Part shown: positions 47,160 to 57,309 of the stretch, one piece after another
Layout: every line of letters starts with the position of its first letter
Position numbering within the stretch: the stretch's first letter is position 1
Source: Sinisalibacter lacisalsi
GTDB lineage: Bacteria; Pseudomonadota; Alphaproteobacteria; Rhodobacterales; Rhodobacteraceae
Assembly (NCBI RefSeq): GCF_014640115.1
Contig: NZ_BMGI01000003.1
Span: forward strand, 248,001-312,000
Direction of reading: 5' to 3'
DNA length: 64,000 bases
Notes under the pieces: generated by a model
The model's database searches: none
What the model saw: the letters and a program-made list of their open reading frames with translations, nothing else
Told to the model about the DNA's origin: nothing
Translations under genes and position numbers: made by a program

Positions 47160-48140
47160 CTAACCGGAGCCGATCAGAGCGCCCGCGGCAAACACCAGCG
47201 CGCCGCCGAGAACCACCTGGAACGTGGCGCGGCCAAAGGGTGTTTGCATGTAGCGGTTCTGGATCCAGACGATGGCCCAGAGCTCGACGAAAACGACGAT
47301 GATCGCCAGCGTCGTGGCGGTCCAGAAATCGGTGATCAGGTAGGGCAGGGCGTGGCCGAGGCCGCCCAGCGTGGTCATCATACCGGACGCGAAGCCGCGC
47401 TTGACCGGGCTGCCACGCCCCGAAAGCTCGCCGTCGTCCGACGCGGCCTCGGTGAAGCCCATCGAGATCCCCGCGCCGATCGAGGCGGCGAGGCCCACCA
47501 GCAGGGTTGTGCGGGTATCCTGCGTGGCGAAGGCGGTGGCGAAGATCGGCGCAAGCGTCGAAACCGAGCCGTCCATCAGGCCCGCGAGGCCGGGCTGCAC
47601 CCACGTCAGGATGAACTGGCGGTGCGCGCTGCGATCTTCCTCGCTGCGTTCGTCGCCGCCGAGGTACTCCGCCTCGAGATCGCCGGCGAGCACGTTGTGC
47701 CCGGCTTCGGCGGCGGCAAGGTCGCCAAGCAGCTTGCGGGTTTCGGCGTCCGACGAGCGGTCGGCCGCCTTGCGGTAGAATTGCTCGGCCTGGCGCTCCA
47801 TTTCGCGCGCCTCGGCCCGCATCCGCTCAAGCCCGAGGTTCTCGATCAGCCAGACCGGGTTGCGGGCATAGAAGCCCGAAACGTGCTCGCGCCGAATGAG
47901 CGGGATCACGTCCCCGAAGCGGTGCTTGTGGGCCTCGATCAGGCGGCGGCGGTGCTCGTCTTCTTCCACCGCCATTTCCTCGAATACCTTGGCCGAGGCC
48001 GGGTATTCCTCGCGCAGGCGCTCGGCGTATTGCCGGTAGATGCGCGCATCGTCTTCCTCGTTGGATATCGCGAGCGCGAGAACTTCCTGTTCGGACAGGT
48101 CGGAAAAACGGCGCCGACCACTGGTGATTCCGGGGATCAT
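47160..48140 (-). CDS. mbfA: Membrane-bound ferritin MbfA (ferritin-like + VIT1 domains)
   Basis: The 326-residue protein joins an N-terminal ferritin-like domain (residues 15-160) with metal-binding Glu/His positions (ISNEEDDARIYRQYAERLRE; FEEMAVEEDEHRRRLIEAHK; LGDLAAAEAGHNV) to a CCC1/VIT1-type membrane domain (GLMDGSVSTLAPIFATAFAT; TEAASDDGELSGRGSP). MbfA exports iron and protects against iron and acid/peroxide stress in Agrobacterium and Bradyrhizobium. AAGGAGG precedes the ATG, overlapping an Irr-type box. Confidence 0.92.
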   Translation of the reverse strand: MIPGITSGRRRFSDLSEQEVLALAISNEEDDARIYRQYAERLREEYPASAKVFEEMAVEEDEHRRRLIEAHKHRFGDVIPLIRREHVSGFYARNPVWLIENLGLERMRAEAREMERQAEQFYRKAADRSSDAETRKLLGDLAAAEAGHNVLAGDLEAEYLGGDERSEEDRSAHRQFILTWVQPGLAGLMDGSVSTLAPIFATAFATQDTRTTLLVGLAASIGAGISMGFTEAASDDGELSGRGSPVKRGFASGMMTTLGGLGHALPYLITDFWTATTLAIIVVFVELWAIVWIQNRYMQTPFGRATFQVVLGGALVFAAGALIGSG

Positions 48141-48152
48141 CCGGGGCCTCCT

Positions 48153-48169
48153 TTTAGAATGGTTCTAAA
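48153..48169 (-). promoter_or_regulatory. Iron control element (Irr box) at mbfA
   Basis: The sequence reads TTTAGAACCATTCTAAA on the minus strand, a perfect 7+3+7 inverted repeat matching the known ICE motif for the iron-response regulator Irr. It ends 13 nt before the mbfA ATG and overlaps the Shine-Dalgarno region, so a bound repressor would sit at or just downstream of the promoter. Confidence 0.8.
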
Positions 48170-48198
48170 TTAGACATTTCCCGGCGCCATGCAAGGCC

Positions 48199-48918
48199 TC
48201 AGTCAAGCCGCCTGATATAGACGTGGTTCCCCTCGCGCTTGGTCTCGAAGCGCTTGAATTCGCCGATCAGGTCAGACAGCTTCGCCTTGCCGTAACTGCG
48301 GGTGTCGAAGTCGCGCACATCGGCCTGTATCGCCTGGCCGATCTGCCCGAGCTGATACCATTCGCCGTCCTGGTCTATCTTCTCCATCGCCCGCAGGATC
48401 AGCGGCAAGGCCTCGGCGGGCGGGCGCTTGGCATTGTCCTGCACCCCGGTTGTCGCCGGTGTCTCGGCCGGTTGTTCGGTGATGTTTTCGATCATCACGA
48501 AGCGGGTGCAGACGTTGCGCAGGGATTCAGGCGTCTTGCCCTCGCCGATGCCGATCACATCGAGTCCCTGTTCGCGGATGCGGTTGGCGAGCGAGGTGAA
48601 ATCGCTGTCGGACGAGACCAGCACGAAACCGTCGAAGCGCCCGGTGTGCAAGAGATCCATGGCGTCGATCACGAGGCCGATATCGGAGGCGTTCTTGCCC
48701 TTCGTATTGGCGGTTTCCTGGTGCGCGACAAGGCCGAGCGCATGCACCTTGCGGGCCCAGGTCTGCAGCCGGGGCGCCGCCCAGTCGCCGTAGACACGCC
48801 TCAGCGCCGGCTCTCCATAGGCGGTCACTTCCTTCAGGATAGCTTCGGCGTGGCGCGCCGGGATGTTGTCGGCGTCGATCAGGACGGCGAGCAGAGGGGT
48901 ATTCGAGGTGTTTTTCAT
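48199..48918 (-). CDS. NYN-domain (LabA/DUF88) protein with OST-HTH-like C-terminus
   Basis: The 239-residue protein has a PIN-like NYN ribonuclease domain in its first 150 residues, with acidic residues in LLAVLIDADNIPARHAEAIL, ASDIGLVIDAMDLL and LVSSDSDFTSLANRIREQGL that would coordinate metal. The C-terminal 65 residues (YQLGQIGQAIQADVRDFDTR; SYGKAKLSDLIGEFKRFETK) look like a LOTUS/OST-HTH domain. An RNA-cleaving role is plausible. The ATG at 48918 is chosen by domain start. Confidence 0.88.
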   Translation of the reverse strand: MKNTSNTPLLAVLIDADNIPARHAEAILKEVTAYGEPALRRVYGDWAAPRLQTWARKVHALGLVAHQETANTKGKNASDIGLVIDAMDLLHTGRFDGFVLVSSDSDFTSLANRIREQGLDVIGIGEGKTPESLRNVCTRFVMIENITEQPAETPATTGVQDNAKRPPAEALPLILRAMEKIDQDGEWYQLGQIGQAIQADVRDFDTRSYGKAKLSDLIGEFKRFETKREGNHVYIRRLD

Positions 48919-49035
48919 GTCTTCGGATCCGGCGATGCGCGTGGCGGAGAATGCTCGGCGTTTGACGCGCATCAAGGCAGGGAAACGCCCGGGCTGCAAC
49001 CCTTGACTGTGAAACACCTGGCCGGGGAGGCATAG

Positions 49036-49389
49036 ATGCGCGGTTCTGGATTGCTTGGAAAGTTGGCCCTGGCCCCGGTGCTGAGCCTTGGCCTCGCCCT
49101 GCCACTTCATGCCAACGGGGATGGTGACCTGAGCCTCAGTTTCCCCGCAAATCCGTCAACCGGCTATGCGTGGAAGCTCGATGCAGAGGCGTCAGACGGG
49201 GTCGACCGAGTGGCGCTCACCGATGAGGGCTTTGGCACGCCCGAATCGGATCTGATCGGTGCGCCCGCGCCGCAGTTGTTCTCGGTGCGATGCCTGGAGT
49301 CGGGGCCGGTGCGGCTGGTCTTCGATTACGTCTCGCCCGACGGGAGCACCGTGGGCGAGACGCGGGTCGTGGAACTGAGTTGCGACTAG
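49036..49389 (+). CDS. Chagasin-like (MEROPS I42) protease inhibitor, exported
   Basis: The 117-residue protein has a signal peptide (KLALAPVLSLGLALPLHANG) and the chagasin motif NPSTGYAWKL, plus the second conserved loop PAPQLFSVRCLESGPVRLVF. In the family, the NPTTGY loop blocks papain-like cysteine proteases. The third motif (usually RPW) is replaced by SPDG, and two cysteines are present. The start may be the ATG at 49036. Activity against a host or self protease is unknown. Confidence 0.7.
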   Translation: MRGSGLLGKLALAPVLSLGLALPLHANGDGDLSLSFPANPSTGYAWKLDAEASDGVDRVALTDEGFGTPESDLIGAPAPQLFSVRCLESGPVRLVFDYVSPDGSTVGETRVVELSCD

Positions 49390-49390
49390 T

Positions 49391-49825
49391 TCAGAGCTTG
49401 AATTGCGTGTGGCAGGCCTTGCAGGCGCCGTTCAGATCGCCGAAGGCGGCGCCGAGCGCCTCGGGGCTGTCGACGCCGGCACCGGCATCAGCCGCTGCCT
49501 TGAGGGCGCCCGCCTTGTCGATGAAATCATCCCACATCATCCAGATCTCGTCGGCGGCATCGCTCTCGGGATCGGTCACTTCAGCCTCGAAGAGCACGGG
49601 CACCTCGGCCGCTTTCGCCGAGATCGCGGCGAAGGCTTCCTGCGCGGCGGCGGCGTCGAAGCTGGTCTTGCCCTGCACCATCTCGCCCAACGCCTTCGTG
49701 TTGGCGCCGACGACCTTCATCGCGGCCTGACGGTTTTTGATGTTGGCATCCTGCGCTTGGGCGAAGGCGAAGGAGGCGGTGCCGAGCACGACGGCGGCGG
49801 CGAGGGCGGTATTCAGTTTCACCAT
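49391..49825 (-). CDS. Cytochrome c'
   Basis: The 144-residue periplasmic haem protein has a signal peptide (KLNTALAAAVVLGTASFAFA) and the C-terminal CKACH haem site (GACKACHTQFKL) of the four-helix cytochrome c' family. The mature protein, about 122 residues, starts AQDANIKNRQAAMKVVG. Cytochrome c' binds NO and CO. AAGGAT precedes the ATG at 49825. It converges with the inhibitor gene. Confidence 0.93.
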   Translation of the reverse strand: MVKLNTALAAAVVLGTASFAFAQAQDANIKNRQAAMKVVGANTKALGEMVQGKTSFDAAAAQEAFAAISAKAAEVPVLFEAEVTDPESDAADEIWMMWDDFIDKAGALKAAADAGAGVDSPEALGAAFGDLNGACKACHTQFKL

Positions 49826-50002
49826 TGGGGAATGATCCTTTTGCGGAGGTGTTTCGAGCAATCAGGCGCGAGCGTAACCGCGGAGGAAATCACGTCCAAT
49901 CACAACCGCGCGAACCGGGTGCGCGGGCGCGATTTCAAAAAATCGCGATATGCGGCAACAGGGCGCTGGCGGCCGGGCGTGGAAAGATGCAAATCTCCCG
50001 CC

Positions 50003-50740
50003 ATGACACTTTTCGCCCAGGAAACGATCACCGCGTCGGATTATGCGGGTCCCGCATGGCACCGCGACGTGGCCGAAGATCTCGCCGCCCGGCTCACGCC
50101 GCCGTCGGATTTCCCCTGCACCTTTTCGCAAAACGCCTTCCGGCGCGGGCTCGTCCGCTTCATTTTCGTCGAAACGCGTGATGCGGCGGGGCTCGCCCGG
50201 CTGCGCACCGATCTTGCCGATTACATCGCCGAGGCCCGCGCCTGGGACGGGCAGGTCAACACCGCGCATCCCCTCGTTGTCGCCTTTTCCGCCGAGGCGG
50301 CGCGCGCCGACAGCGTGGAGGGCTATCATGCGATCGGCTGGGAGGTGCTGCAGGACTGGCACGACCACGATCCCGAGCCGTGGCCCGAGGAAGTCGCCAA
50401 AGACCCGATGGCGGCCTATTGGTCGATGTGCTTTTCCGGCATGCAGCTTTTCATCAATTTCTCATCACCTGCCCACAAGCAGCGCAAGAGCCGCAATCTC
50501 GGGCGCCACTTCCTGTTCATCGTCAACCCGCGCGAACGCTTCGATATCGTCGCCGGCGACACCCCGGAGGGCAACCGCATCCGGCAGGTGATCCGCGACC
50601 GCGCCGAGGCATACGACGGCATCCCGCACGCGCCGGAACTGGGCAGTTTCCAGAAAGGTGAAATCGAGTGGTGGCAATACGGCATCACCGATGACAACCG
50701 CGAACGCTCGGATCGTTGCCCGCTGAAAATGCGCGGCTGA
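50003..50740 (+). CDS. YqcI/YcgG family protein
   Basis: The 245-residue protein matches YqcI/YcgG by FPCTFSQNAFRRGLVRFIFV, YWSMCFSGMQLFINFSSPAH, RNLGRHFLFIVNPRERFDI and the ending EIEWWQYGITDDNRERSDRC. The family's function is unsettled; some members are guanitoxin- or haem-oxygenase-like hydroxylases. The ATG at 50003 follows an AT-rich stretch. The neighbouring genes give no role. Confidence 0.85.
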   Translation: MTLFAQETITASDYAGPAWHRDVAEDLAARLTPPSDFPCTFSQNAFRRGLVRFIFVETRDAAGLARLRTDLADYIAEARAWDGQVNTAHPLVVAFSAEAARADSVEGYHAIGWEVLQDWHDHDPEPWPEEVAKDPMAAYWSMCFSGMQLFINFSSPAHKQRKSRNLGRHFLFIVNPRERFDIVAGDTPEGNRIRQVIRDRAEAYDGIPHAPELGSFQKGEIEWWQYGITDDNRERSDRCPLKMRG

Positions 50741-50747
50741 AATCGCG

Positions 50748-51197
50748 TCAGTCGTCTTCGTTGTCGATGTTGAGATCGGCGGCGAGGCGGAAGCCGATCC
50801 GCTTGGGCGGTTCGTCGGTTTCGTCTTCACGCGGCAGCGCGCGCAGCATCACGTTCAACTGGCTCACGTGCTGGATAAGCTGGGTTTTCGCCCCCGTGGT
50901 ATCGGTGCCATAGAACGTGACGATATCGGGCTCGAAATAACCGAGCCCCTCGATCATCAGCACGCCCGCGTCGCCGCCGGTGAACCCCATGGCGACCTCG
51001 TGGGCGTTGTCGAGCTGTTCCTCGAAGTTCTGGATGTAGAGTATGAGCCGTTCATAGGCCCACTCGGCCGGGCTTTTTTCTTCGAGCGGCGTTTCCGCGA
51101 TCGAGCGCGGCAGCGGCTTCTGCTCGGCGGTGGGCGGTGTATCGGCATTGCAATGGGCAACGCGGGCGGGCGGGCGCTTCGCTTTCTTGTCAGCCAT
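50748..51197 (-). CDS. DUF6173 family protein
   Basis: The 149-residue protein contains SPAEWAYERLILYIQNFEEQ, MGFTGGDAGVLMIEGLGYFE and TQLIQHVSQLNVMLRALPRE, which I recognise as the DUF6173 family. The N-terminus is lysine-rich and disordered. It starts inside the end of the MBL-hydrolase gene (8-nt overlap), so the two are coupled. Function is unknown. Confidence 0.78.
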   Translation of the reverse strand: MADKKAKRPPARVAHCNADTPPTAEQKPLPRSIAETPLEEKSPAEWAYERLILYIQNFEEQLDNAHEVAMGFTGGDAGVLMIEGLGYFEPDIVTFYGTDTTGAKTQLIQHVSQLNVMLRALPREDETDEPPKRIGFRLAADLNIDNEDD

Positions 51198-52232
51198 CGG
51201 CGGTGTCCTTTCGTTGCCAGAGCCAGGCGCCATCTTCGCGCCGGGTGCGGGTGACCTCGCCGGTGTGCAGGAGGTGGTTGAGATGCCCCACCGCCTCGAC
51301 AAGGGCGAGCCCGTATTCGCCTTCACCGATACGGCGGCGATAGAGCACCGGGAAGCACTCGACCGCCGTGCGCGGCTCGGCGAGGTGATCGAGAAGCCGG
51401 GCCAGCGCGGTATGATGGTTATCCACGAGCTGACGCATCCGGGTGGGCAAGCCGCGATAGGGCAGCTTGTGGCCGGGCAGCACGAGGTGGCTTGCACGTG
51501 CGAAGGGGGCGAGCCGCTCGCAGCTTTCGAGCCAGTCGCCCACCGGGTCGGCCTCCGGCTCGGTGGCGTAGACCCCGAGATTCGGGCTGATCGTGGCGAG
51601 CAACTGGTCGCCGCCGAGCACGAGATCGCAATCGCGGCTCCAGAAGGTGGCGTGTTCCGGTGCGTGGCCGTTGCCGATCCGCACGTCCCAGTCGCGCCCG
51701 CCGAAGTGGATCACGTCGCCCTCCTTCACCCGGGAAAACCCGAGCGGCATGTCGGCGACGATATCGACGTAGTTGAACGGGCGCTGCGCCCGGCGTTCCT
51801 CGAAAACCTCTTGCTCCATCCCCGCCGAACGCCAATAGGCCAGCGTTTCGTCCACCGGCACCATCTGCTCGTCGAGCAGCAGCATCCGGGCGAACAGCCA
51901 CGAGGTGCGGGTGGTGATCAGCGTGGCGCCGTGGTCGCGCTGGAACCAGCCGGCAAGGCCGACGTGGTCGGGGTGGTGATGGGTGACGATGACGCGGGCA
52001 ACGGGCTTTCCGCCGAGGGGGCCGGCAAGCAGCGTCTGCCAGATCTTGCGGGTGCGGCTGGTATCGAAGCCCGTGTCGACGATGGTCCAGCCGTCGTCGT
52101 CCTCGAAGGCATAGACGTTCACATGGTCGAGCTTCATCGGCAGGGGCAGGCGCATCCACAGCGCGCCTTCGCCCACCTCGATCGCCTCGCCCTCGGCGGG
52201 CGGCGTTTCCCAGGGGAAGTGGATCGAAGCGG

Positions 52233-52236
<4 letters not shown>
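51190..52236 (-). CDS. MBL-fold metallo-hydrolase
   Basis: The 348-residue protein has the metallo-beta-lactamase-fold motif THHHPDHVGLAGW with the metal-binding histidines, the WTIVDTGFD strand upstream and GNGHAPEHATFW and VLPGHKLPYR downstream. Related glyoxalase-II-like hydrolases act on thioesters or lactones. The start is a GTG overlapping the acyl-CoA dehydrogenase stop by 4 nt. Its position suggests a role with the acyl-CoA enzyme. Confidence 0.9.
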
Positions 52237-53948
<1,712 letters not shown>

Positions 53949-54053
53949 CGGGCCTTCTCCTTCTCACGGCTTGGCAAGTTCTCATGCGACTTGTAGGCAG
54001 ACGGGAGCGGAGGGTAAACCGCCGCGATACCGAGGCAAGGGAAACGCCGCGTC

Positions 54054-55001
54054 ATGGTCGAAACCGAAGTTCTGCAGCCAGACGCGGCCGGGATCGCCCG
54101 GGCCGGGCAGATCCTGCGCGCGGGCGGGCTGGTGAGCTTTCCGACCGAGACGGTCTATGGCCTCGGCGCCGACGCCAGCAATGATCACGCCGTGGCGCGG
54201 ATTTTCGAGGCCAAGGGGCGGCCAAGGTTCAACCCGCTGATCGTGCACCTGCCCGACGTGGCGGCGGTGGCGCGATACGCGCGGCTCGAGGGCGCGGCGG
54301 AACGGCTGGCCGATGCCTTCTGGCCCGGTCCGCTCACGCTGGTTCTGCCGCTGCGCGAGGGCGGCGGGCTGTCGCCGCTGGTGTCGGCGGGCCTGCCCAC
54401 GGTCGCTGTGCGGGTGCCCGACCATGCGCTGGCACGCGCGCTTCTGGCGGCGGCCGACCGGCCGGTGGCCGCCCCATCGGCCAACCCCTCGGGGCGGATC
54501 AGCCCGACAGAGGCGGGGCACGTTATCTCCGGGCTTGGCGGGCGAATCGAAGCGGTGCTCGATGGTGGGCCCTGTGCGGTGGGCGTGGAATCCACCATCG
54601 TCGGTTTCGATCCGGTGCCGGTGCTGCTACGCCCCGGCGGCCTGCCGGTGGAGGCGATCGAGTCCTGCCTCGGCGCGGCGCTGGTGCACCACGCCCCCGA
54701 TGCCGCGATCAACGCGCCGGGCCAGCTCGCCTCGCACTATGCCCCCGAGGCCCCGCTGCGGCTGAACGCGGCCACCGCCAACCCCGGCGAACGCCTTCTG
54801 GGCTTTGGCCCGGTCGATGGGGCGGTGCTCAACCTTTCGCCGTCGGGTGACATGGTCGAGGCGGCGGCGAACCTGTTTCACCACCTCCACGCGCTCGACG
54901 CCGGCGGCGCCGCGCCGATCGCCGTCTCGCCGATCCCCGACACCGGCCTCGGCCGCGCGATCAATGACAGGCTGCGCCGCGCCGCGGCCCCGCGCGGCTG
55001 A
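54054..55001 (+). CDS. L-threonylcarbamoyladenylate synthase (Sua5)
   Basis: The 315-residue protein makes L-threonylcarbamoyl-AMP for the t6A modification of tRNA. It has the YrdC core (GGLVSFPTETVYGLGADASN; KGRPRFNPLIVHL; PSANPSGRISPTEAGHV) and a C-terminal Sua5 extension (GQLASHYAPEAPLRL). Length fits Sua5 rather than the shorter TsaC. The ATG at 54054 follows GGCAAGGGAAACG. Confidence 0.94.
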   Translation: MVETEVLQPDAAGIARAGQILRAGGLVSFPTETVYGLGADASNDHAVARIFEAKGRPRFNPLIVHLPDVAAVARYARLEGAAERLADAFWPGPLTLVLPLREGGGLSPLVSAGLPTVAVRVPDHALARALLAAADRPVAAPSANPSGRISPTEAGHVISGLGGRIEAVLDGGPCAVGVESTIVGFDPVPVLLRPGGLPVEAIESCLGAALVHHAPDAAINAPGQLASHYAPEAPLRLNAATANPGERLLGFGPVDGAVLNLSPSGDMVEAAANLFHHLHALDAGGAAPIAVSPIPDTGLGRAINDRLRRAAAPRG

Positions 55002-55086
55002 GACCCACCGGCGGAATTCGCGGATAGGCGGTTTCCCCAAGGGAATCCTGCGCCTATAGTTTTCGAGAGCCGGGGAGAGGACATTC

Positions 55087-55731
55087 ATGTTCAGAAAGGC
55101 GATTGCCCAGATCGCGGGCCACGGGCTGGTGCTGTTCGTCCGCATGGTGACCGCGCCCCGGGCGATCTGGGCCGGGATCGAGCCGATCCCGCGGCAGCGG
55201 GTTTATTTCGCCAATCACACCTCCAACGCCGATTTTCCGCTGATCTGGTCTGTCCTGCCCACCTTCCTGCGCAGCAAGACCCGGCCCGTTGCGGCCTCGG
55301 ACTACTGGCTCAAGAACCGCCTGCGCGCCTTCTTCGGGCGGGATGTGCTGAACGCCGTGCTGATCAACCGCGACAGCGAGAACCGCGATCCGGAGGAAGA
55401 CCCGGTGGCGCGGATGATCGCGGCGATCGACGGGGGGGCGAGCCTCATCATCTTCCCGGAGGGCAAGCGCAACCTCACCGAAGACCCGCTTCTGCCATTC
55501 AAGACCGGGCTCTACCACCTCGCCCGCGCCCGGCCCGGGGTCGATCTCGTGCCGACCTGGATCGACAACCTGAACTCGGTGCTGCCGAAAGGCGAGGTCG
55601 TGCCGGTGCCACTGATCTGCACGGTGACCTTCGGCCCCCCGATCCACATCGCGCCCGGCGAAGACCGCGAGATCTTCCTCGATCGCGCGCACCGGGCCCT
55701 CGTGGCGCTGCACAAGGCGGGCGAGGCATGA
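55087..55731 (+). CDS. 1-acyl-glycerol-3-phosphate acyltransferase-like (PlsC family)
   Basis: The 214-residue membrane-associated acyltransferase has the catalytic NHTSNADF motif (HxxxxD) and the substrate-binding FPEGKR motif, with GTP-like PTWIDNLNSVLP following. Family members add an acyl chain to lysophosphatidic acid. The gene starts after GGGGAGAGGAC and overlaps cdsA by 4 nt, so its product and CDP-diacylglycerol synthase act in consecutive phospholipid steps. Confidence 0.9.
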   Translation: MFRKAIAQIAGHGLVLFVRMVTAPRAIWAGIEPIPRQRVYFANHTSNADFPLIWSVLPTFLRSKTRPVAASDYWLKNRLRAFFGRDVLNAVLINRDSENRDPEEDPVARMIAAIDGGASLIIFPEGKRNLTEDPLLPFKTGLYHLARARPGVDLVPTWIDNLNSVLPKGEVVPVPLICTVTFGPPIHIAPGEDREIFLDRAHRALVALHKAGEA

Positions 55732-56678
55732 GTGCGCCCGCGGAGTTCGCCCAGCTCTTCACCGGTCTCGTGCTCGCGCTTCTTGGCGCCACGCTGGTGG
55801 CGGCGGCGCTCAGGCGCTGGTGGCGGACGGCGGGGCCGGAAAACATCATCATCGAGACGGTGTTCGCCCGGATCAACGCCTGGTGGGCGATGGTGGTTCT
55901 GCTCTCGCTCGCGGCGCTGTTCGGGCGGATCGGCGTTGTGGTCCTGTTTGCCTTCATTTCCTTCGCCGCGCTGCGCGAATTTCTCACCCTCACCGCGAAA
56001 CGCCGGGCCGATCACTGGGTGCTGATGTTCTCCTTCTTCCTGGCCCTGCCGCTGCAATACCTTCTGGTCGCCACCGGTGGTATCGGGCTGATGACGATCT
56101 TCATCCCGGTTTATGCCTTCCTGTTCCTGCCTGTGCTCGCCGCTGTGCGGGGCGATACCGCGGGCTTCCTCACCCGCATCGCCGAAACGCAGTGGGGGCT
56201 GATGCTGTGCATCTTCGCCGCGTCGCACGCGCCGGCTCTGCTCTGGCTCGATATTCCCGGCTATGACGGCAAGGAGATCCTTCTCATCGCCTGGCTGGTG
56301 ATCGTGGTGCAGGGCGCCGACATGGCCCATTTCATCACCCCCCGGCTGATGGGCCGCACCCGGATCGCGCCCGGGGTGCCGCATTCGCGCACCTGGGAGG
56401 GCTTTATCGGCGCGCTGGGCTCGGGCGCAGTGCTCGGCACCGTGCTGGCCTGGATCACGCCCTTCGCGCCCTGGCAGGCGGCGATCATGGCGCTGGTGGT
56501 GGCGCTGCTGGGCTATGGCGGGGGGATGGTGATGGCCGCGATCAAGCGCGACAAGGGCGTGGTGGACTGGGGGCACCTGATCCCCGGCCAGGGAGGCTTC
56601 ATCGACCGGCTGGACTCGGTTGTGTTCTCGGCGCCGCTGTTCTTCCACCTCGTGCGCTATTTCTGGGCGGCCGGCTGA
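55728..56678 (+). CDS. cdsA: Phosphatidate cytidylyltransferase (CDP-diacylglycerol synthase)
   Basis: The 316-residue inner-membrane enzyme makes CDP-diacylglycerol from phosphatidic acid and CTP. It has about eight helices and the CdsA C-terminal signature GVVDWGHLIPGQGGFIDRLD, plus SRTWEGFIGALGSG upstream. It overlaps the acyltransferase gene by 4 nt. An 11-bp hairpin follows at 56698. Confidence 0.92.
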   Translation: MSAPAEFAQLFTGLVLALLGATLVAAALRRWWRTAGPENIIIETVFARINAWWAMVVLLSLAALFGRIGVVVLFAFISFAALREFLTLTAKRRADHWVLMFSFFLALPLQYLLVATGGIGLMTIFIPVYAFLFLPVLAAVRGDTAGFLTRIAETQWGLMLCIFAASHAPALLWLDIPGYDGKEILLIAWLVIVVQGADMAHFITPRLMGRTRIAPGVPHSRTWEGFIGALGSGAVLGTVLAWITPFAPWQAAIMALVVALLGYGGGMVMAAIKRDKGVVDWGHLIPGQGGFIDRLDSVVFSAPLFFHLVRYFWAAG

Positions 56679-56697
56679 TGGCCCGAGGGACGCCGGC

Positions 56698-56724
56698 GGC
56701 GAGGCGCGTGCTGCGCGCCTCGCC
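56698..56724. terminator. Bidirectional hairpin between cdsA and small-protein array
   Basis: A perfect 11-bp stem (GGCGAGGCGCG/CGCGCCTCGCC) with a TGCTG loop separates the converging cdsA and small-protein genes. There is no long T-run, so it is a terminator or barrier by position and stability only. Confidence 0.65.
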
Positions 56725-56736
56725 CGCCTTGAGGGA

Positions 56737-56973
56737 TCAAGCCGCGCGGCGCGGCGTGATGTGGCGCGGCGCGGGCGCGGCGGCGCGGCGGGCCGAGCGG
56801 AAGGCGATCACGTTCGAGCCCTGGGCCGGGCCCGTCGGCTGAGCCGGGGCTTCGTCGAAGACGAAGTCGAAGATCGACGTCATCGTGTCGTTGCGTTGCT
56901 GGCGGGTTGCGAGCGAAGCGATTGCATTGCGGCGACCCTGGCGGGCTTTCTCGAGAAGGGTGATGGTGGCCAT
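56737..56973 (-). CDS. Small basic protein P5, 'LLEKAR' family (array gene 5)
   Basis: The 78-residue product begins MATITLLEKARQGRRNAIAS, continues with TMTSIFDFVFDEAP and ends with SNVIAFRSARR and RHITPRRAA. An optimal AAGGAGAA precedes the ATG at 56973, which makes translation likely. The first 55 residues align with P2 (57695): LLEKARQGRRNAIASL with LAEKARARRRGALAAL, and SIFDFVFDE with SIFEGSFPK. The protein is strongly basic and alanine-rich. No known domain was recognised. It lies 64 nt downstream of P4. Confidence 0.68.
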   Translation of the reverse strand: MATITLLEKARQGRRNAIASLATRQQRNDTMTSIFDFVFDEAPAQPTGPAQGSNVIAFRSARRAAAPAPRHITPRRAA

Positions 56974-57037
56974 TTTGGGTTCTCCTTGTCTTGCATTCTG
57001 TCTTGCATGCCGCGCTTCGGCGGCGGGTTGACCGGGC

Positions 57038-57226
57038 TCAGGCGACGTTGCCGCAGGTGACCAGCACGCCGGTGGTGAAGAACACGCCGGAAGCCGTGCG
57101 GCGGGCGCGGGCGCGGGTTTTCCACTCTGCCAGCGAGACGACATTGTTGCGGACGCTCTTGATGGCGGCGGTGGTGCGGTCAGCGGATTTGCGGGCGCGG
57201 TCGAAGGCGATGACGTTGGTGTGCAT
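57038..57226 (-). CDS. Small basic protein P4, 'TNVIAF' family (array gene 4)
   Basis: The 62-residue protein MHTNVIAFDRARK... has SVRNNVVSLAEWKTRARARR and ends SGVFFTTGVLVTCGNVA. It aligns end to end with P1 (57958): identical TNV-AF, RNNV-LA-W, RRT, GVFF-T and VT-G blocks. This paralogy is the main evidence for coding, since the Shine-Dalgarno is weak (GGGAAAAAACGCC). A TCGGCA-N3-TGCCGA dyad lies 24-38 nt upstream. Function is unknown. Confidence 0.65.
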   Translation of the reverse strand: MHTNVIAFDRARKSADRTTAAIKSVRNNVVSLAEWKTRARARRTASGVFFTTGVLVTCGNVA

Positions 57227-57249
57227 GGCGTTTTTTCCCAGGATCGTTT

Positions 57250-57264
57250 CGGCATTGTGCCGAG
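57250..57264. promoter_or_regulatory. Dyad TCGGCA-TTG-TGCCGA upstream of P4
   Basis: This perfect 6+3+6 inverted repeat lies 24-38 nt before the P4 start in an A+T-rich spacer. A similar dyad (CGGCAA-N6-TTGCCG) lies upstream of the paralogous P1 at 58265-58282. They may be operators or hairpins in the leader RNA. Confidence 0.35.
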
Positions 57265-57309
57265 ATTGTTTCTATAACTTGTGTTGACGTATCGCCCGTC
57301 AGTCTGGCA

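Noticed and set aside
49403-50002. In-frame extension of the YqcI/YcgG protein to 445 residues
   Set aside because: The upstream part is antisense to cytochrome c'; homology and codon pattern begin at the ATG at 50003.
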